A stretch of DNA of 64,000 bases. It comes from Ohtaekwangia sp036568665. Its GTDB lineage: Bacteria > Bacteroidota > Bacteroidia > Cytophagales > Cyclobacteriaceae. The stretch covers positions 1 through 64,000 of the forward strand of contig NZ_DATCSD010000446.1 of the NCBI RefSeq assembly GCF_036568665.1, written 5' to 3'. Positions 7,628-16,720 of this stretch are shown here, in pieces. The number at the start of each line of letters is the position of its first letter. Position 1 is the stretch's first letter. The notes below the pieces were generated by a model. It was not told the DNA's origin, made no database searches, and saw nothing but the letters and a program-made list of their open reading frames with translations. The translations under genes were made by a program, and so were the position numbers.

Positions 7628-9775
7628 TTGAGCCCTAAATATCGCGTTCTTTTAGCAGTATTGCTCACACTGCTGGCGATTTGTAGCCAGGCCGTGTTTG
7701 GGCAAACCAAAATTGTTCAGAAAATAGTTCACATTAACCAGCAAACGGTTAATGTTTCCCTCGACAAGCTTACACCTAAAGATTGTCAGGCAGGAGCCGG
7801 CAGCATCACTATTACTGTAACCGGTGGATCAGGTAAGTATACTTACAACTGGTCGGGCCCCGCAGGCTTTACCTCAAACCTTGAAGACCTCACCAACCTT
7901 AACTCCGGCACCTATACCCTTCAACTGAAAGATGGTGGCGATTGTATATATACCCGGTCATGGGAAGTACAATCAACCTGTGCGGCCACTTGCCAGTTGC
8001 TGGACATTGCCACTGTAACACAATCCAAAACCTGTAGCTCCAGCGATGGATCTATAAAAGTTACTATCAACGGAGGCTCCGGATCTTACTCCTATCTCTG
8101 GTATAATAAGAACTTCAACATCGTCGGTAATACAAAAGACCTGGCGGGTGTTGCTCCAGGCACTTATTACCTGGAAGTTACTGACCTCAAGAACACGGGT
8201 TGCACTACCATGTTCTACTATTACATTGAATCGGCACTGAAAGTAAGTTATACTTCAACCAGTAACAGCAAATGTGCTTCTCCTTTTACTGGGGGTATCT
8301 CGGCTATCGTTACGGGTGGTTCCGGTAATTATTCATACCAATGGCAATACCCGGATGGCACGAAAGTGACCAATACCGCAGCTTCGATCACCGGTTTACG
8401 AGGCGGCAATTATATACTGACTGTCAAGGATAAAACTCAGGACTGCACGGTTGATCAGTATATTTACCTATCCAACACATCGGCCGCCACATTGGCTATA
8501 GCGGAGAAGATTACTCCTTCAACACATTGTGCTCCAGGCAACGGAAGTATTGATATTACCGTAAGCAATGGTTCCGGTAATTATACCTATACCTGGTATA
8601 ATCAGTCGACTGGCACATTTGCCAGCAGTACAGAAGATATTACCAATGTTACCGCCTCTACCTACAGTGCCTATGTGCTGGACAATACTTCGGGATGCTC
8701 GGCAAACAAGCAGTTTGTTGTTGCCGACAGAACACAGGTACCTTCATTTACTTTCACCAAAACCGATAACACGTTGTGCTCCACTCCTTTCAATGGCGCT
8801 ATTGATCTTAATCCCGGAGCAAGCAACGACTACACCATACGCTGGAGTAATGGTGTAACCACAGAAGATATAGCAGGGCTGTCACCTGGTAATTACGGAG
8901 TATCCGTAACCGATAAAAGTACCGGATGCGTAGCCACTATTGATGCTTCGGGCAATCAGGCAATTATCATTGCGGATAAATCAGAGCAACCTTTATCAGT
9001 TACTATTGATGCTACTACGAATAACACACATTGTATAGCTCCTTCCGGATCTATTCAAACAACCATAGCATCGCCAGCCGCTCCTGTTACTATCACCTGG
9101 ACTGGTCCGGATGGTTATACAGCAAACCTGGAAGACATTAATAGTTTAACCGGTGGCGATTATATACTTACTGCTTCCATACAGTGCAACACAGCTCCGG
9201 TAATAGACACGAAAGAGATCGTAATTCAAACACGATCAGCCATTGAGCTTGACCTGCTCACAATCATTACCGATCGCGATAACAACCTCGATCCATCCGG
9301 CATCACCATCATCAAGATGCCAAAGAGCGGAGCAGTGGCTTCGATCACGGCCGATTATAAGCTGAATATACAGTACAAAGAATCTTTCTCCGGCATTGAT
9401 AACCTTACTATACAGGCATGCGACCTGATGAAAGCGTGTTCGGAGAATATCATTACGATCGATGTAAAGTCGTTGAGCGAGATGAATCAGAAGAGCCAGA
9501 TTGTAGTATATAATGCAGTGGCTCCCAAAAGCATAGGCGACAATAGATTCATGCGCATTGAATATCTGCCGCCGGTCGATAACCGTGTTTCTATTTTTAA
9601 CCGATGGGGCGATAAAGTGTTTGAAGTACAGAATTATACCAATGATCTTCCGGGAAAGCGCTTCGAAGGAATGAACGATCATGGTAAAGATCTGCCGAGT
9701 GGTACCTACTTCTATAAGATCGAGTTTGCTGATGCCTCCTCTCCTGTAACCGGATATCTTTCATTAAAGCAGTAA
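7628..9775 (+). CDS. SprB-repeat protein with T9SS type B (CHU_C) sorting domain
   Basis: A 715-residue exported protein. Residues 1-25 form a signal peptide ending at a VFGQ-type site. Six SprB-like repeats follow (about residues 53-525), each bounded by cysteines and containing GGSG/NGSG-Y-Y-W and a GTY/GNY..V.D pattern. A short Ig-like region leads to the C-terminal gliding-motility-associated domain with VSIFNRWGDKVFE and LPSGTYFYKIEF, the type B signal for type IX secretion. The start must be TTG at 7628: an in-frame TAA lies four codons upstream and only this start yields the signal peptide. The SprF-like partner follows. The role is probably adhesion or gliding. Confidence 0.9.
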   Translation: MSPKYRVLLAVLLTLLAICSQAVFGQTKIVQKIVHINQQTVNVSLDKLTPKDCQAGAGSITITVTGGSGKYTYNWSGPAGFTSNLEDLTNLNSGTYTLQLKDGGDCIYTRSWEVQSTCAATCQLLDIATVTQSKTCSSSDGSIKVTINGGSGSYSYLWYNKNFNIVGNTKDLAGVAPGTYYLEVTDLKNTGCTTMFYYYIESALKVSYTSTSNSKCASPFTGGISAIVTGGSGNYSYQWQYPDGTKVTNTAASITGLRGGNYILTVKDKTQDCTVDQYIYLSNTSAATLAIAEKITPSTHCAPGNGSIDITVSNGSGNYTYTWYNQSTGTFASSTEDITNVTASTYSAYVLDNTSGCSANKQFVVADRTQVPSFTFTKTDNTLCSTPFNGAIDLNPGASNDYTIRWSNGVTTEDIAGLSPGNYGVSVTDKSTGCVATIDASGNQAIIIADKSEQPLSVTIDATTNNTHCIAPSGSIQTTIASPAAPVTITWTGPDGYTANLEDINSLTGGDYILTASIQCNTAPVIDTKEIVIQTRSAIELDLLTIITDRDNNLDPSGITIIKMPKSGAVASITADYKLNIQYKESFSGIDNLTIQACDLMKACSENIITIDVKSLSEMNQKSQIVVYNAVAPKSIGDNRFMRIEYLPPVDNRVSIFNRWGDKVFEVQNYTNDLPGKRFEGMNDHGKDLPSGTYFYKIEFADASSPVTGYLSLKQ

Positions 9776-9779
9776 GCGC

Positions 9780-10700
9780 ATGAAGTACCTCTACCTGACC
9801 CTGCTCCTGGGAATTTACCACAAAACTTTTTCCCAGGGAGACCCGCTCTATGCGCAATACCTCAACAATCCGCTGGTGATCAATCCTGCCTATACCGGGT
9901 TGAATAACAACTTCAATGCATCGGTATCATATCGCAAGCAATGGAGTAATTTTGATGGCAGCCCTACTACGTTTAATGTAAGCATGCATTCATCCGTGAG
10001 TCGAAACAAGATGGGACTCGGCATATTACTGGTTCAGGATAAAACCGGAGTGAACAAAAATACCGAAGCCTATACTACTTATGCTTACCGGCTTAAGTTA
10101 AATACCATGCAGCTATCCTTTGGTATACAGGCGGGCTTCATCAACTTCAGAACCAACAACGATGCACTCAATGCTTACGATCCGTCTGACCCTGCTTTTA
10201 GCAACAATCTGAATATTACCAAGCTCAGCTTCGGAGCGGGTATTATACTCAGCAGCGAACAATTCTTTGCAGGCTTGTCAGTTCCGCGCATGCTTCGCTC
10301 TACCATAGTACTATCAGACGATAACACGAACGAATCTGTAAAAGCAGAACTATACGATCAGCATTACTATGGAACCCTGTCCTATATGTTCTACCTTTCG
10401 CCTCGCGTACGCTTTAAGCCTTCATGTCTTGTAAAATATATTCCGGGTGCTCCAGTATCGGTTGACTATACGGCAGCGATCAACCTGGATCAGAAATATT
10501 CAGCGGGTCTATTTACCCGTAATGCCAACACGTTTGGTTTTTTAGTACAGCTCAGGTTTGCAAGTGCTTATCGGTTCGGATATGTATTCGAAGTACCCAC
10601 AGGCAACTCTGTCGGCACACGCTTCAATACACATGAAGTTACTTTAGGATTGAACCTGGCTGTTTTTGGTTTTCAAACCACTACACTTTCTAATTTTTAG
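9780..10700 (+). CDS. PorP/SprF family T9SS outer-membrane protein
   Basis: A 306-residue outer-membrane beta-barrel of the PorP/SprF family. These proteins pair with T9SS cargo bearing CHU_C domains and help them reach or stay at the surface. A signal peptide (about residues 1-18, ending FSQG) is followed by the family opening DPLYAQYLNNPLVINPAYTG, a SYRKQW motif and alternating amphipathic strands. It starts 4 bp after the SprB-like gene, the usual cargo-partner arrangement. Confidence 0.93.
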   Translation: MKYLYLTLLLGIYHKTFSQGDPLYAQYLNNPLVINPAYTGLNNNFNASVSYRKQWSNFDGSPTTFNVSMHSSVSRNKMGLGILLVQDKTGVNKNTEAYTTYAYRLKLNTMQLSFGIQAGFINFRTNNDALNAYDPSDPAFSNNLNITKLSFGAGIILSSEQFFAGLSVPRMLRSTIVLSDDNTNESVKAELYDQHYYGTLSYMFYLSPRVRFKPSCLVKYIPGAPVSVDYTAAINLDQKYSAGLFTRNANTFGFLVQLRFASAYRFGYVFEVPTGNSVGTRFNTHEVTLGLNLAVFGFQTTTLSNF

Positions 10701-10771
10701 TAACCGGTAATTTTGCCGATTAAAAATTCTACACTGAACCTTTTAACCCTAAACCTGTTTACCTTTATGAC

Positions 10772-11182
10772 ATGAAGATTAAGGTATCGAGGAAGGAACA
10801 TTTTAACGCAGCTCATCGACTTTTCAATTCCGAGTGGTCTTCGGAGAAAAATCAGCAAGTGTTTGGCAAGTGTAACAATCCCAATTTTCACGGGCACAAC
10901 TACGAACTGATTGTAAGCGTTACAGGAGAACCTGACCCGGCTACCGGTTATGTGTATGACATGAAAGTGTTGAGTGATTTGATCAAGGAACATGTGTTGA
11001 TTAAGTTCGATCACCGTAACCTGAATCTTGATCTTGACTATTTTAAAGAACTAAACCCGACTGCCGAAAATATAGCCATCGTTATCTGGAGAATACTTCG
11101 GCAACAGATTGATTCTAAGTTTGAATTGAAAATTACTTTGTATGAGACAGAAAGGAATTTCGTTGAATATCCAATCAGCTAA
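10772..11182 (+). CDS. queD: QueD/PTPS family, 6-carboxytetrahydropterin synthase
   Basis: A 136-residue 6-pyruvoyl-tetrahydropterin synthase-fold enzyme, most likely QueD, which converts dihydroneopterin triphosphate to 6-carboxytetrahydropterin for queuosine. Zinc ligands are H15, H40 and H42 (HRLF and FHGHNY). The catalytic cysteine is C34 in FGKCNNPN, and D80-H81 plus the C-terminal ETERNFVEY complete the active site. folE, which makes its substrate, overlaps its 3' end by 41 bp. Bacteroidota PTPS homologues can act in other pterin routes, so the pathway is inferred. Confidence 0.9.
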   Translation: MKIKVSRKEHFNAAHRLFNSEWSSEKNQQVFGKCNNPNFHGHNYELIVSVTGEPDPATGYVYDMKVLSDLIKEHVLIKFDHRNLNLDLDYFKELNPTAENIAIVIWRILRQQIDSKFELKITLYETERNFVEYPIS

Positions 11183-11825
11183 TGATGGAGACTTTTCAGA
11201 AGACCACGTAGGTACTTCTGCCGAAACTCCTCTCCGTCCGGATGCATTCGACATGGATGATGAGGAAAAGATCGAGAAGATTGAAAATCATTTTCGCGAG
11301 ATCATGACTATACTGGGTCTTGATCTTACTGACGACAGCCTCAATGGTACACCGCGCAGAGTCGCCAAGATGTATGTGAAAGAAGTATTCAGCGGTCTCA
11401 ATCCAAAAAATCGTCCGCACTCTCGATTATTTGATAACAAGTATAATTATGATCAGATGCTCGTGGAGAAAGACATTACGTTTTACTCTCACTGCGAACA
11501 TCATTTTGTACCTATATATGGCAAAGCCCACGTGGCTTACTTCTCCAGCGGTAAAGTAATTGGTCTCTCCAAGATCAATCGTATCGTTCAATATTTCTCC
11601 AAACGTCCTCAGGTACAGGAGCGTCTCACTGTTCAGATCGGCAAAGAAATGCAGCGCGTGCTGCAGACTGAAGATGTAGGTGTTGTGATCGATGCCAACC
11701 ACATGTGCGTAGCATCTCGTGGTGTAGGCGACACAAATAGTAAAACCGGCACAGCCTATTTTTCAGGTAAGTTCAAAGACGAAAACATCAAAAGAGAGTT
11801 CCTGAATTATATAAACAGCAAATAA
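11142..11825 (+). CDS. folE: FolE, GTP cyclohydrolase I
   Basis: A 227-residue type I GTP cyclohydrolase producing dihydroneopterin triphosphate for folate and, with QueD, queuosine. Zinc ligands are C118 and H121 in SHCEHHF and C189 in NHMCVASRG. The substrate-binding stretches GTPRRVAKMY and KINRIVQYFSKRPQVQERLT are intact. The ATG at 11142 overlaps queD by 41 bp and gives a typical N-terminal extension; the next in-frame Met (residue 38) would also leave the catalytic domain whole. Confidence 0.95.
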   Translation: MRQKGISLNIQSANDGDFSEDHVGTSAETPLRPDAFDMDDEEKIEKIENHFREIMTILGLDLTDDSLNGTPRRVAKMYVKEVFSGLNPKNRPHSRLFDNKYNYDQMLVEKDITFYSHCEHHFVPIYGKAHVAYFSSGKVIGLSKINRIVQYFSKRPQVQERLTVQIGKEMQRVLQTEDVGVVIDANHMCVASRGVGDTNSKTGTAYFSGKFKDENIKREFLNYINSK

Positions 11826-11941
11826 TAGGGATAACCGGTACCGATTTCCATATAGGTGTTGTACCGGATTATTAAGGTATTCTGTCTGGCGGATTTCTTT
11901 AATGCCTACTTTGGGTGTCTAAACCCAGAAACCCCCGCTAT

Positions 11942-12451
11942 ATGTCATTAGAACAGGATATCTACCAGGAGGATTTCAGAAACGAGTTTCAGAAAGCCTT
12001 ATTGAACATGGTCTTCACGAATTATCACGTGGTAGACAAGATGAACGTTGTGTTTAAGAAACACGACATCACGCGGCAGCAGTATAATGTACTGCGGATC
12101 TTAAAAGGTCAATTGCCAGGTCATGCATCGATCAATCTCATTAAAGATCGCATGCTGGATAAAATGTCGGATGCGTCCCGCATCGTTGAACGACTTCGTA
12201 TTAAGGGTCTCGTTACCCGCGACTTCTGTGAAAAAGATAAGCGTAGTGTTGAAGTGAGAATCACGCAGACTGGTCTCACTATACTCGACCGTATGCAACC
12301 GGAAGTAGAAGGCTTCGAGCACATTTTACACAATCTTACTGAAGAGGAAACCCATCAGCTAAATTACCTGTTGGATAAAATAAGAGGATCAGATAAAGTA
12401 AAGCAAACGAATTCAAAGCAAACGCTAGAGGCGGAAACTTCTTCGCGATAA
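11942..12451 (+). CDS. MarR-family transcriptional regulator
   Basis: A 169-residue winged-helix repressor of the MarR family. The helix-turn-helix and wing lie around residues 45-115, with QQYNVLRILKG, KDRMLDKMSDASRIVERLR and the wing CEKDKRSVEVRITQTG. ATG at 11942 is preferred. A GTG at 11915 would add nine residues, but a TACTTTGG box resembling the Bacteroidota -7 element overlaps it (about 11908-11915), which suggests transcription starts after it. Target genes and ligand are not evident; the neighbouring aconitase gene runs in the same direction. Confidence 0.9.
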   Translation: MSLEQDIYQEDFRNEFQKALLNMVFTNYHVVDKMNVVFKKHDITRQQYNVLRILKGQLPGHASINLIKDRMLDKMSDASRIVERLRIKGLVTRDFCEKDKRSVEVRITQTGLTILDRMQPEVEGFEHILHNLTEEETHQLNYLLDKIRGSDKVKQTNSKQTLEAETSSR

Positions 12452-12492
12452 AAAAATTGCTACTTTAGCATCCGCTTTAAATTTAAACTCTT

Positions 12493-15111
12493 ATGGTATT
12501 CGATTTAGAAATGATCAAGGCTCTGTATGCCAATATGCCTGCACGCATAGCCAAAGCTCGAAAAGTTGTCAATCGCCCTCTCACGTTGTCAGAAAAAATA
12601 CTATACTCTCATCTCCACGAAGATCAAAAGCTGGAGAACTTTGGCCGCGGAAAGTCATATGTTGATTTTGCTCCGGACCGTGTAGCGATGCAAGATGCAA
12701 CAGCACAGATGGCGCTGTTACAGTTCATGTCTGCAGGAAGACCTAAAGTAGCGGTACCTTCTACTGTACACTGCGATCACCTGATCGTAGCTAAGACGGG
12801 TGCTAAAGAAGATTTGATTAATGCTAATACAGAAAGTAAAGAAGTATTTGATTTCCTGGCCTCTGTCTCCAATAAATATGGTATTGGATTCTGGAAGCCG
12901 GGAGCTGGTATCATCCACCAGGTAGTGCTTGAGAACTACGCATTCCCTGGTGGTATGATGATCGGTACAGACTCTCACACGGTAAATGCCGGAGGCCTCG
13001 GAATGGTGGCCATCGGTGTCGGTGGAGCTGATGCCGTAGATGTTATGTCAGGCATGGCATGGGAGCTGAAGTTCCCCAAGCTGATCGGTATAAAACTTAC
13101 CGGTAAACTTAATGGCTGGGCATCTGCTAAAGATGTTATTCTGAAAGTGGCGGGTATCCTTACCGTTAAAGGTGGAACCGGTGCTATAGTAGAATACTTT
13201 GGCGAAGGTGCTGAAGCATTGAGCTGTACAGGTAAAGGAACTATCTGTAACATGGGCGCTGAGATTGGAGCAACTACATCAACCTTCGGGTACGATGACT
13301 CCATGGAGCGTTACCTGATCTCTACCGGCCGTGCAGAAGTTGCTAAACTTGCCAACGGTATACGCGAGCATCTTACTGCCGATCCGGAAGTATATGCTGA
13401 TCCTGAAAAATATTTTGACCAGATCGTTGAGATCAACCTGTCTGAACTTGAGCCACACCTGAATGGTCCGTTCACTCCAGACCTGGCTACTCCTATATCC
13501 AAGATAAAAGAAGAAGCGGCTAAAAATGGTTGGCCTACAACTGTTGAAGTAGGTTTGATCGGTTCATGTACAAACTCTTCGTATGAAGATATATCTCGTG
13601 CGGCAAGTCTTGCTAAACAAGTAGCGAGCAAAGGATTGAAAACAAAAGCAGAGTTTACGATCACACCTGGTTCAGAACAAGTTCGCTATACTATTGAGCG
13701 CGATGGTTTTATCGATACGTTCGATCAGATCGGTGCGAAAGTATTTGCTAATGCCTGCGGTCCCTGCATTGGTATGTGGAGCCGTGTAGGTGCTGAGAAA
13801 AAAGAAAAGAACACGATCGTTCACTCCTTCAACCGTAACTTCCAGTCACGTAACGATGGTAACCCGAATACATTTGCATTCGTGGCTTCGCCTGAATTGG
13901 TTACTGCACTCGCGATTGCCGGTGACCTGACGTTCAACCCGAACACAGATTACCTGACGAATGAACGCGGTGAGAAAGTGAAGCTTGACCCTCCTACCGG
14001 AGATGAACTTCCTGCAAAAGGATTTGACGTAAAAGATCCGGGCTTCCAGGCTCCTGCCAAAGACGGAAGCGGTGTAGTTGTAAAAGTAAATCCTGCATCG
14101 GATCGTCTGCAATTACTTGATCCATTCAAACCTTGGGAAGGTACAGATCTGAAAGGTCTGCGTCTGCTCATTAAAGCAAAAGGTAAATGTACTACCGACC
14201 ATATCTCTATGGCTGGTAAATGGCTCAAGTATCGTGGTCACCTCGATAACATTTCAAACAACCTGCTGATTGGTGCTACCAACTTCTTCAACGAGAAGAT
14301 CAACAGTGTTAAGAATGGTGTATCAGGTGAATACGATGAAGTACCAAAAGTACAACGTGCCTACAAAGCAGAAGGTATAGGATCGATCGTAGTAGGTGAC
14401 GAAAACTATGGAGAAGGTTCATCACGCGAACATGCCGCGATGGAGCCACGTCACCTGGGAGTACGCGCTATATTGGTAAAATCATTTGCCCGTATACACG
14501 AGACCAACCTGAAGAAGCAAGGTATGTTAGCATTAACTTTTGCTAACAAGGACGACTATAACAAGATTAAGGAAGATGATTCGTTTGATATCATTGGCCT
14601 GACTTCATTCGCTCCTGAAAAACCTCTCACGCTGGTTCTTCACCACAGCGATGGTACTGAAGAAAGTATTTCTGTAAACCACACATACAATGCTAACCAG
14701 ATCCAGTGGTTCAAAGCCGGGTCAGCATTGAACCTGATGGCGAAGAAATTTGCTGGCGAGAAGAAGCCCTCAGCAAAATCAGCAGCTCCTAAAGCTCCTG
14801 CTAAACCTGCCAAGACTGCTTCCGCTAAAGAAGCAGCGAAAAAACCTGCCACTAAATCTACAGCTCCTAAAAAAGCGGTAAAGAAATCTCCTGCTAAAAA
14901 AGTAGTAGCGAAGAAAGCAGCGAAAAAGGTAGTGGCTAAAAAGGCAGCTCCGAAGAAAGCAGCTAAAAAAGTAGTGGCTAAGAAAGCGGCTCCTAAAAAA
15001 GCAGCGAAGAAGCCCGTGAAAAAAGTAGTTGCTAAAAAAGCGGTAAAGAAACCTATCGCTAAAAAGGCAGCGAAGAAAGCTGTAAAAAAAGTAGCTAAGA
15101 AGAAAAGATAG
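12493..15111 (+). CDS. acnA: Aconitate hydratase with histone H1-like Lys/Ala-rich C-terminal tail
   Basis: Residues 1 to about 755 form a complete mitochondrial-type aconitase, the TCA-cycle citrate/isocitrate isomerase. The [4Fe-4S] cysteines are C359 (GSCTNSS), C422 and C425 (ACGPCIGMW), and the swivel domain has GEGSSREHAAMEPRHLG. A normal enzyme ends near SALNLMAKK. Here the frame continues for about 118 residues composed almost only of Lys, Ala, Pro, Val, Ser and Thr; I count 47 lysines. It resembles the AKKA/PAKK repeats of bacterial H1-like proteins such as Hc1 or AlgP. The tail belongs to the gene: no stop intervenes and a strong terminator follows. Confidence 0.95.
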   Translation: MVFDLEMIKALYANMPARIAKARKVVNRPLTLSEKILYSHLHEDQKLENFGRGKSYVDFAPDRVAMQDATAQMALLQFMSAGRPKVAVPSTVHCDHLIVAKTGAKEDLINANTESKEVFDFLASVSNKYGIGFWKPGAGIIHQVVLENYAFPGGMMIGTDSHTVNAGGLGMVAIGVGGADAVDVMSGMAWELKFPKLIGIKLTGKLNGWASAKDVILKVAGILTVKGGTGAIVEYFGEGAEALSCTGKGTICNMGAEIGATTSTFGYDDSMERYLISTGRAEVAKLANGIREHLTADPEVYADPEKYFDQIVEINLSELEPHLNGPFTPDLATPISKIKEEAAKNGWPTTVEVGLIGSCTNSSYEDISRAASLAKQVASKGLKTKAEFTITPGSEQVRYTIERDGFIDTFDQIGAKVFANACGPCIGMWSRVGAEKKEKNTIVHSFNRNFQSRNDGNPNTFAFVASPELVTALAIAGDLTFNPNTDYLTNERGEKVKLDPPTGDELPAKGFDVKDPGFQAPAKDGSGVVVKVNPASDRLQLLDPFKPWEGTDLKGLRLLIKAKGKCTTDHISMAGKWLKYRGHLDNISNNLLIGATNFFNEKINSVKNGVSGEYDEVPKVQRAYKAEGIGSIVVGDENYGEGSSREHAAMEPRHLGVRAILVKSFARIHETNLKKQGMLALTFANKDDYNKIKEDDSFDIIGLTSFAPEKPLTLVLHHSDGTEESISVNHTYNANQIQWFKAGSALNLMAKKFAGEKKPSAKSAAPKAPAKPAKTASAKEAAKKPATKSTAPKKAVKKSPAKKVVAKKAAKKVVAKKAAPKKAAKKVVAKKAAPKKAAKKPVKKVVAKKAVKKPIAKKAAKKAVKKVAKKKR
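14758..15108 (+). repeat. Degenerate repeats coding for the basic tail of aconitase
   Basis: The last ~350 bp of the aconitase gene are low-complexity, purine-rich sequence built from variants of codon blocks for K-K-A-A, K-K-V-V-A and A-P-K-K. The peptide unit VVAKKAAPKKAAKK occurs twice exactly, with further near copies. Repeat number could vary between strains through slippage. Confidence 0.85.
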
Positions 15112-15116
15112 TCTGC

Positions 15117-15150
15117 AAAAGCCCCGGTAACTCCGGGGCTTTTCTTTTTT
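15117..15150 (+). terminator. Rho-independent terminator after aconitase
   Basis: An 11-bp perfect stem (15117-15127 with 15133-15143), loop TAACT and a T-rich run to 15150. It directly follows the aconitase stop and separates it from lhgO. Confidence 0.9.
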
Positions 15151-15223
15151 AAGTTCGATATATACTCTTCCCCGATTATCCTCACGGAAAAACCAACAGA
15201 ATACATTAGCTTCGGGCAAATTT

Positions 15224-16426
15224 ATGTCCGTGCAATACGATGTTATAGTGATTGGTGGTGGAGCCGTAGGTTTGGCCACTGCCCTGCAACTCACCAGCCG
15301 AAATCCCCGGCTCAAAGTAATTGTTCTTGAAAAAGAGAATGCCGTTGCCAATCATCAAACCGGCAATAACAGCAATGTAATTCACTCCGGTATTTACTAT
15401 AAACCCGGAAGTTTAAAAGCAAAGAACTGTATTCACGGGTATAATTTACTCCTCAACTTCTGTCGTCTGCACAATATACCACACAACATCTGTGGTAAAG
15501 TGATTGTCGCGACCGATGAAAAGGAGCTTCCCCTGCTGAAGAATATATTTGATCGCGGTCAGCAAAACGGATTACAAAATCTGAAGATGCTCAGCGCCCC
15601 CGAACTGAAAGAACACGAACCTCACGTTGCTGGTATAGCCGGTATACATGTACCTCAAACAGGCATTGTTGATTATAGAGTAGTTGCCGAAAAATATGCA
15701 GAGGTACTGCAACAGCAAGGTGGCGAAGTACATCTTGGAGAAAAAGTGATTGATATACAATTCAATACCGAGAAGGCTGTGGTGGTTACACAGAAAGCAA
15801 GCTATACCGGTAAATTGGTTGTAAACTGCGCAGGACTATATTCTGATAAGATTGCGCGCATGACATCTTCTCAGGTAAATGTAAAGATCATTCCTTTCCG
15901 TGGCGAATACTATAAACTTAAGAAAGAGAAAGAGTATCTCGTAAAGACACTGATATACCCTGTGCCTGATCCTAACTTCCCATTTCTCGGTGTACACTTC
16001 ACTACGATGGTGGGTGGCGGAGTTGAATGTGGACCGAACGCTGTGTTGGCTTTTAAACGCGAAGGGTATAAAAAGAGCGACATCAATCTATCTGAACTTG
16101 GTGAGACATTGGCGTGGCCCGGCTTCCGCAAAATTGTAGCAAAATATTGGAGAACTGGTATGGGAGAAATGTATCGCTCCTATTCCAAAGCTGCCTTCAC
16201 TGCAGCACTGCAAAAATTACTTCCGGAAATTAAAGAAGAAGATTTAGTAGAAGGTGGTGCAGGTGTTCGCGCCCAGGCGTGCGACAGAACGGGAGGGCTA
16301 CTGGACGATTTTATGATTCTAGAAGAAAAGCAAGCGATCAATGTTTGCAACGCTCCTTCTCCGGCAGCAACTTCATCACTTTCTATTGGGGAAACTGTAG
16401 CTGAATTGGTTGAGAAGAGACTGTGA
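15224..16426 (+). CDS. lhgO: L-2-hydroxyglutarate oxidase (LhgO-like FAD oxidoreductase)
   Basis: A 400-residue DAO-family flavoprotein closely matching LhgO/L2HGDH. It oxidises L-2-hydroxyglutarate, a side product of TCA-linked enzymes, to 2-oxoglutarate and passes electrons to the respiratory chain. The FAD-binding GGGAVG is at residues 10-15. The family-specific NNSNVIHSGIYYKPGSLKA follows near residue 48, and a GGAGVRAQACDRTG segment lies near the C-terminus. A TAGCTTCG box about 10 bp before the ATG resembles the Bacteroidota -7 element. The aconitase upstream is separated by a terminator. Confidence 0.9.
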   Translation: MSVQYDVIVIGGGAVGLATALQLTSRNPRLKVIVLEKENAVANHQTGNNSNVIHSGIYYKPGSLKAKNCIHGYNLLLNFCRLHNIPHNICGKVIVATDEKELPLLKNIFDRGQQNGLQNLKMLSAPELKEHEPHVAGIAGIHVPQTGIVDYRVVAEKYAEVLQQQGGEVHLGEKVIDIQFNTEKAVVVTQKASYTGKLVVNCAGLYSDKIARMTSSQVNVKIIPFRGEYYKLKKEKEYLVKTLIYPVPDPNFPFLGVHFTTMVGGGVECGPNAVLAFKREGYKKSDINLSELGETLAWPGFRKIVAKYWRTGMGEMYRSYSKAAFTAALQKLLPEIKEEDLVEGGAGVRAQACDRTGGLLDDFMILEEKQAINVCNAPSPAATSSLSIGETVAELVEKRL

Positions 16427-16720
16427 TTTCGTTTCAGTTAACAGTTACTTGTTTAAGATTTTAATAACGAATATCGAACAAGGAACATCGATCAAACGAG
16501 TTATTGAAGTATAGCTTTTCACTTTCAGTTGTATTTACTCTGCCTAAATCTGAGAGATCTGCAGGAAACAAATGGCTGTTTATTTTGTGAAAATCTGTGA
16601 GTTCTGTGGGAAAGAACAAAGAGTTTCACCTTCTCTTGATGAAACCCTATATCCTCTCGGGAAAGATTTTGATTTTCTCGAACAGCCATCGGCTAACCAA
16701 TAACGATTAACCGATAACGG
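16427..16720. other. Intergenic stretch without a recognised gene
   Basis: AT-rich sequence between lhgO and the 3' end of the topoisomerase IV A region. I see no convincing coding frame. Positions 16691-16718 hold two tandem imperfect copies of a TAACCrATAACG-like unit, and 16462-16490 has an ATAACGAATATCGAAC-type stretch; both look like small intergenic repeats of the kind common in Bacteroidota. The bases from 16721 to 16800 are different: they are open in the minus strand and appear to be coding (see the alternative topoisomerase tail). Confidence 0.5.

Noticed and set aside
11822..11876. CCGGTA / TACCGG dyad after folE as a terminator
   Set aside because: The arms are interrupted by an 8-nt bulge and there is no T tract, so the pairing is too weak to call.
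14640..15351. Long open frames opposite the aconitase tail and lhgO start
   Set aside because: They are antisense shadows created by the lysine/alanine-rich repeats: the translated product is Phe/Leu/Arg-rich low complexity and has no recognisable start or family.
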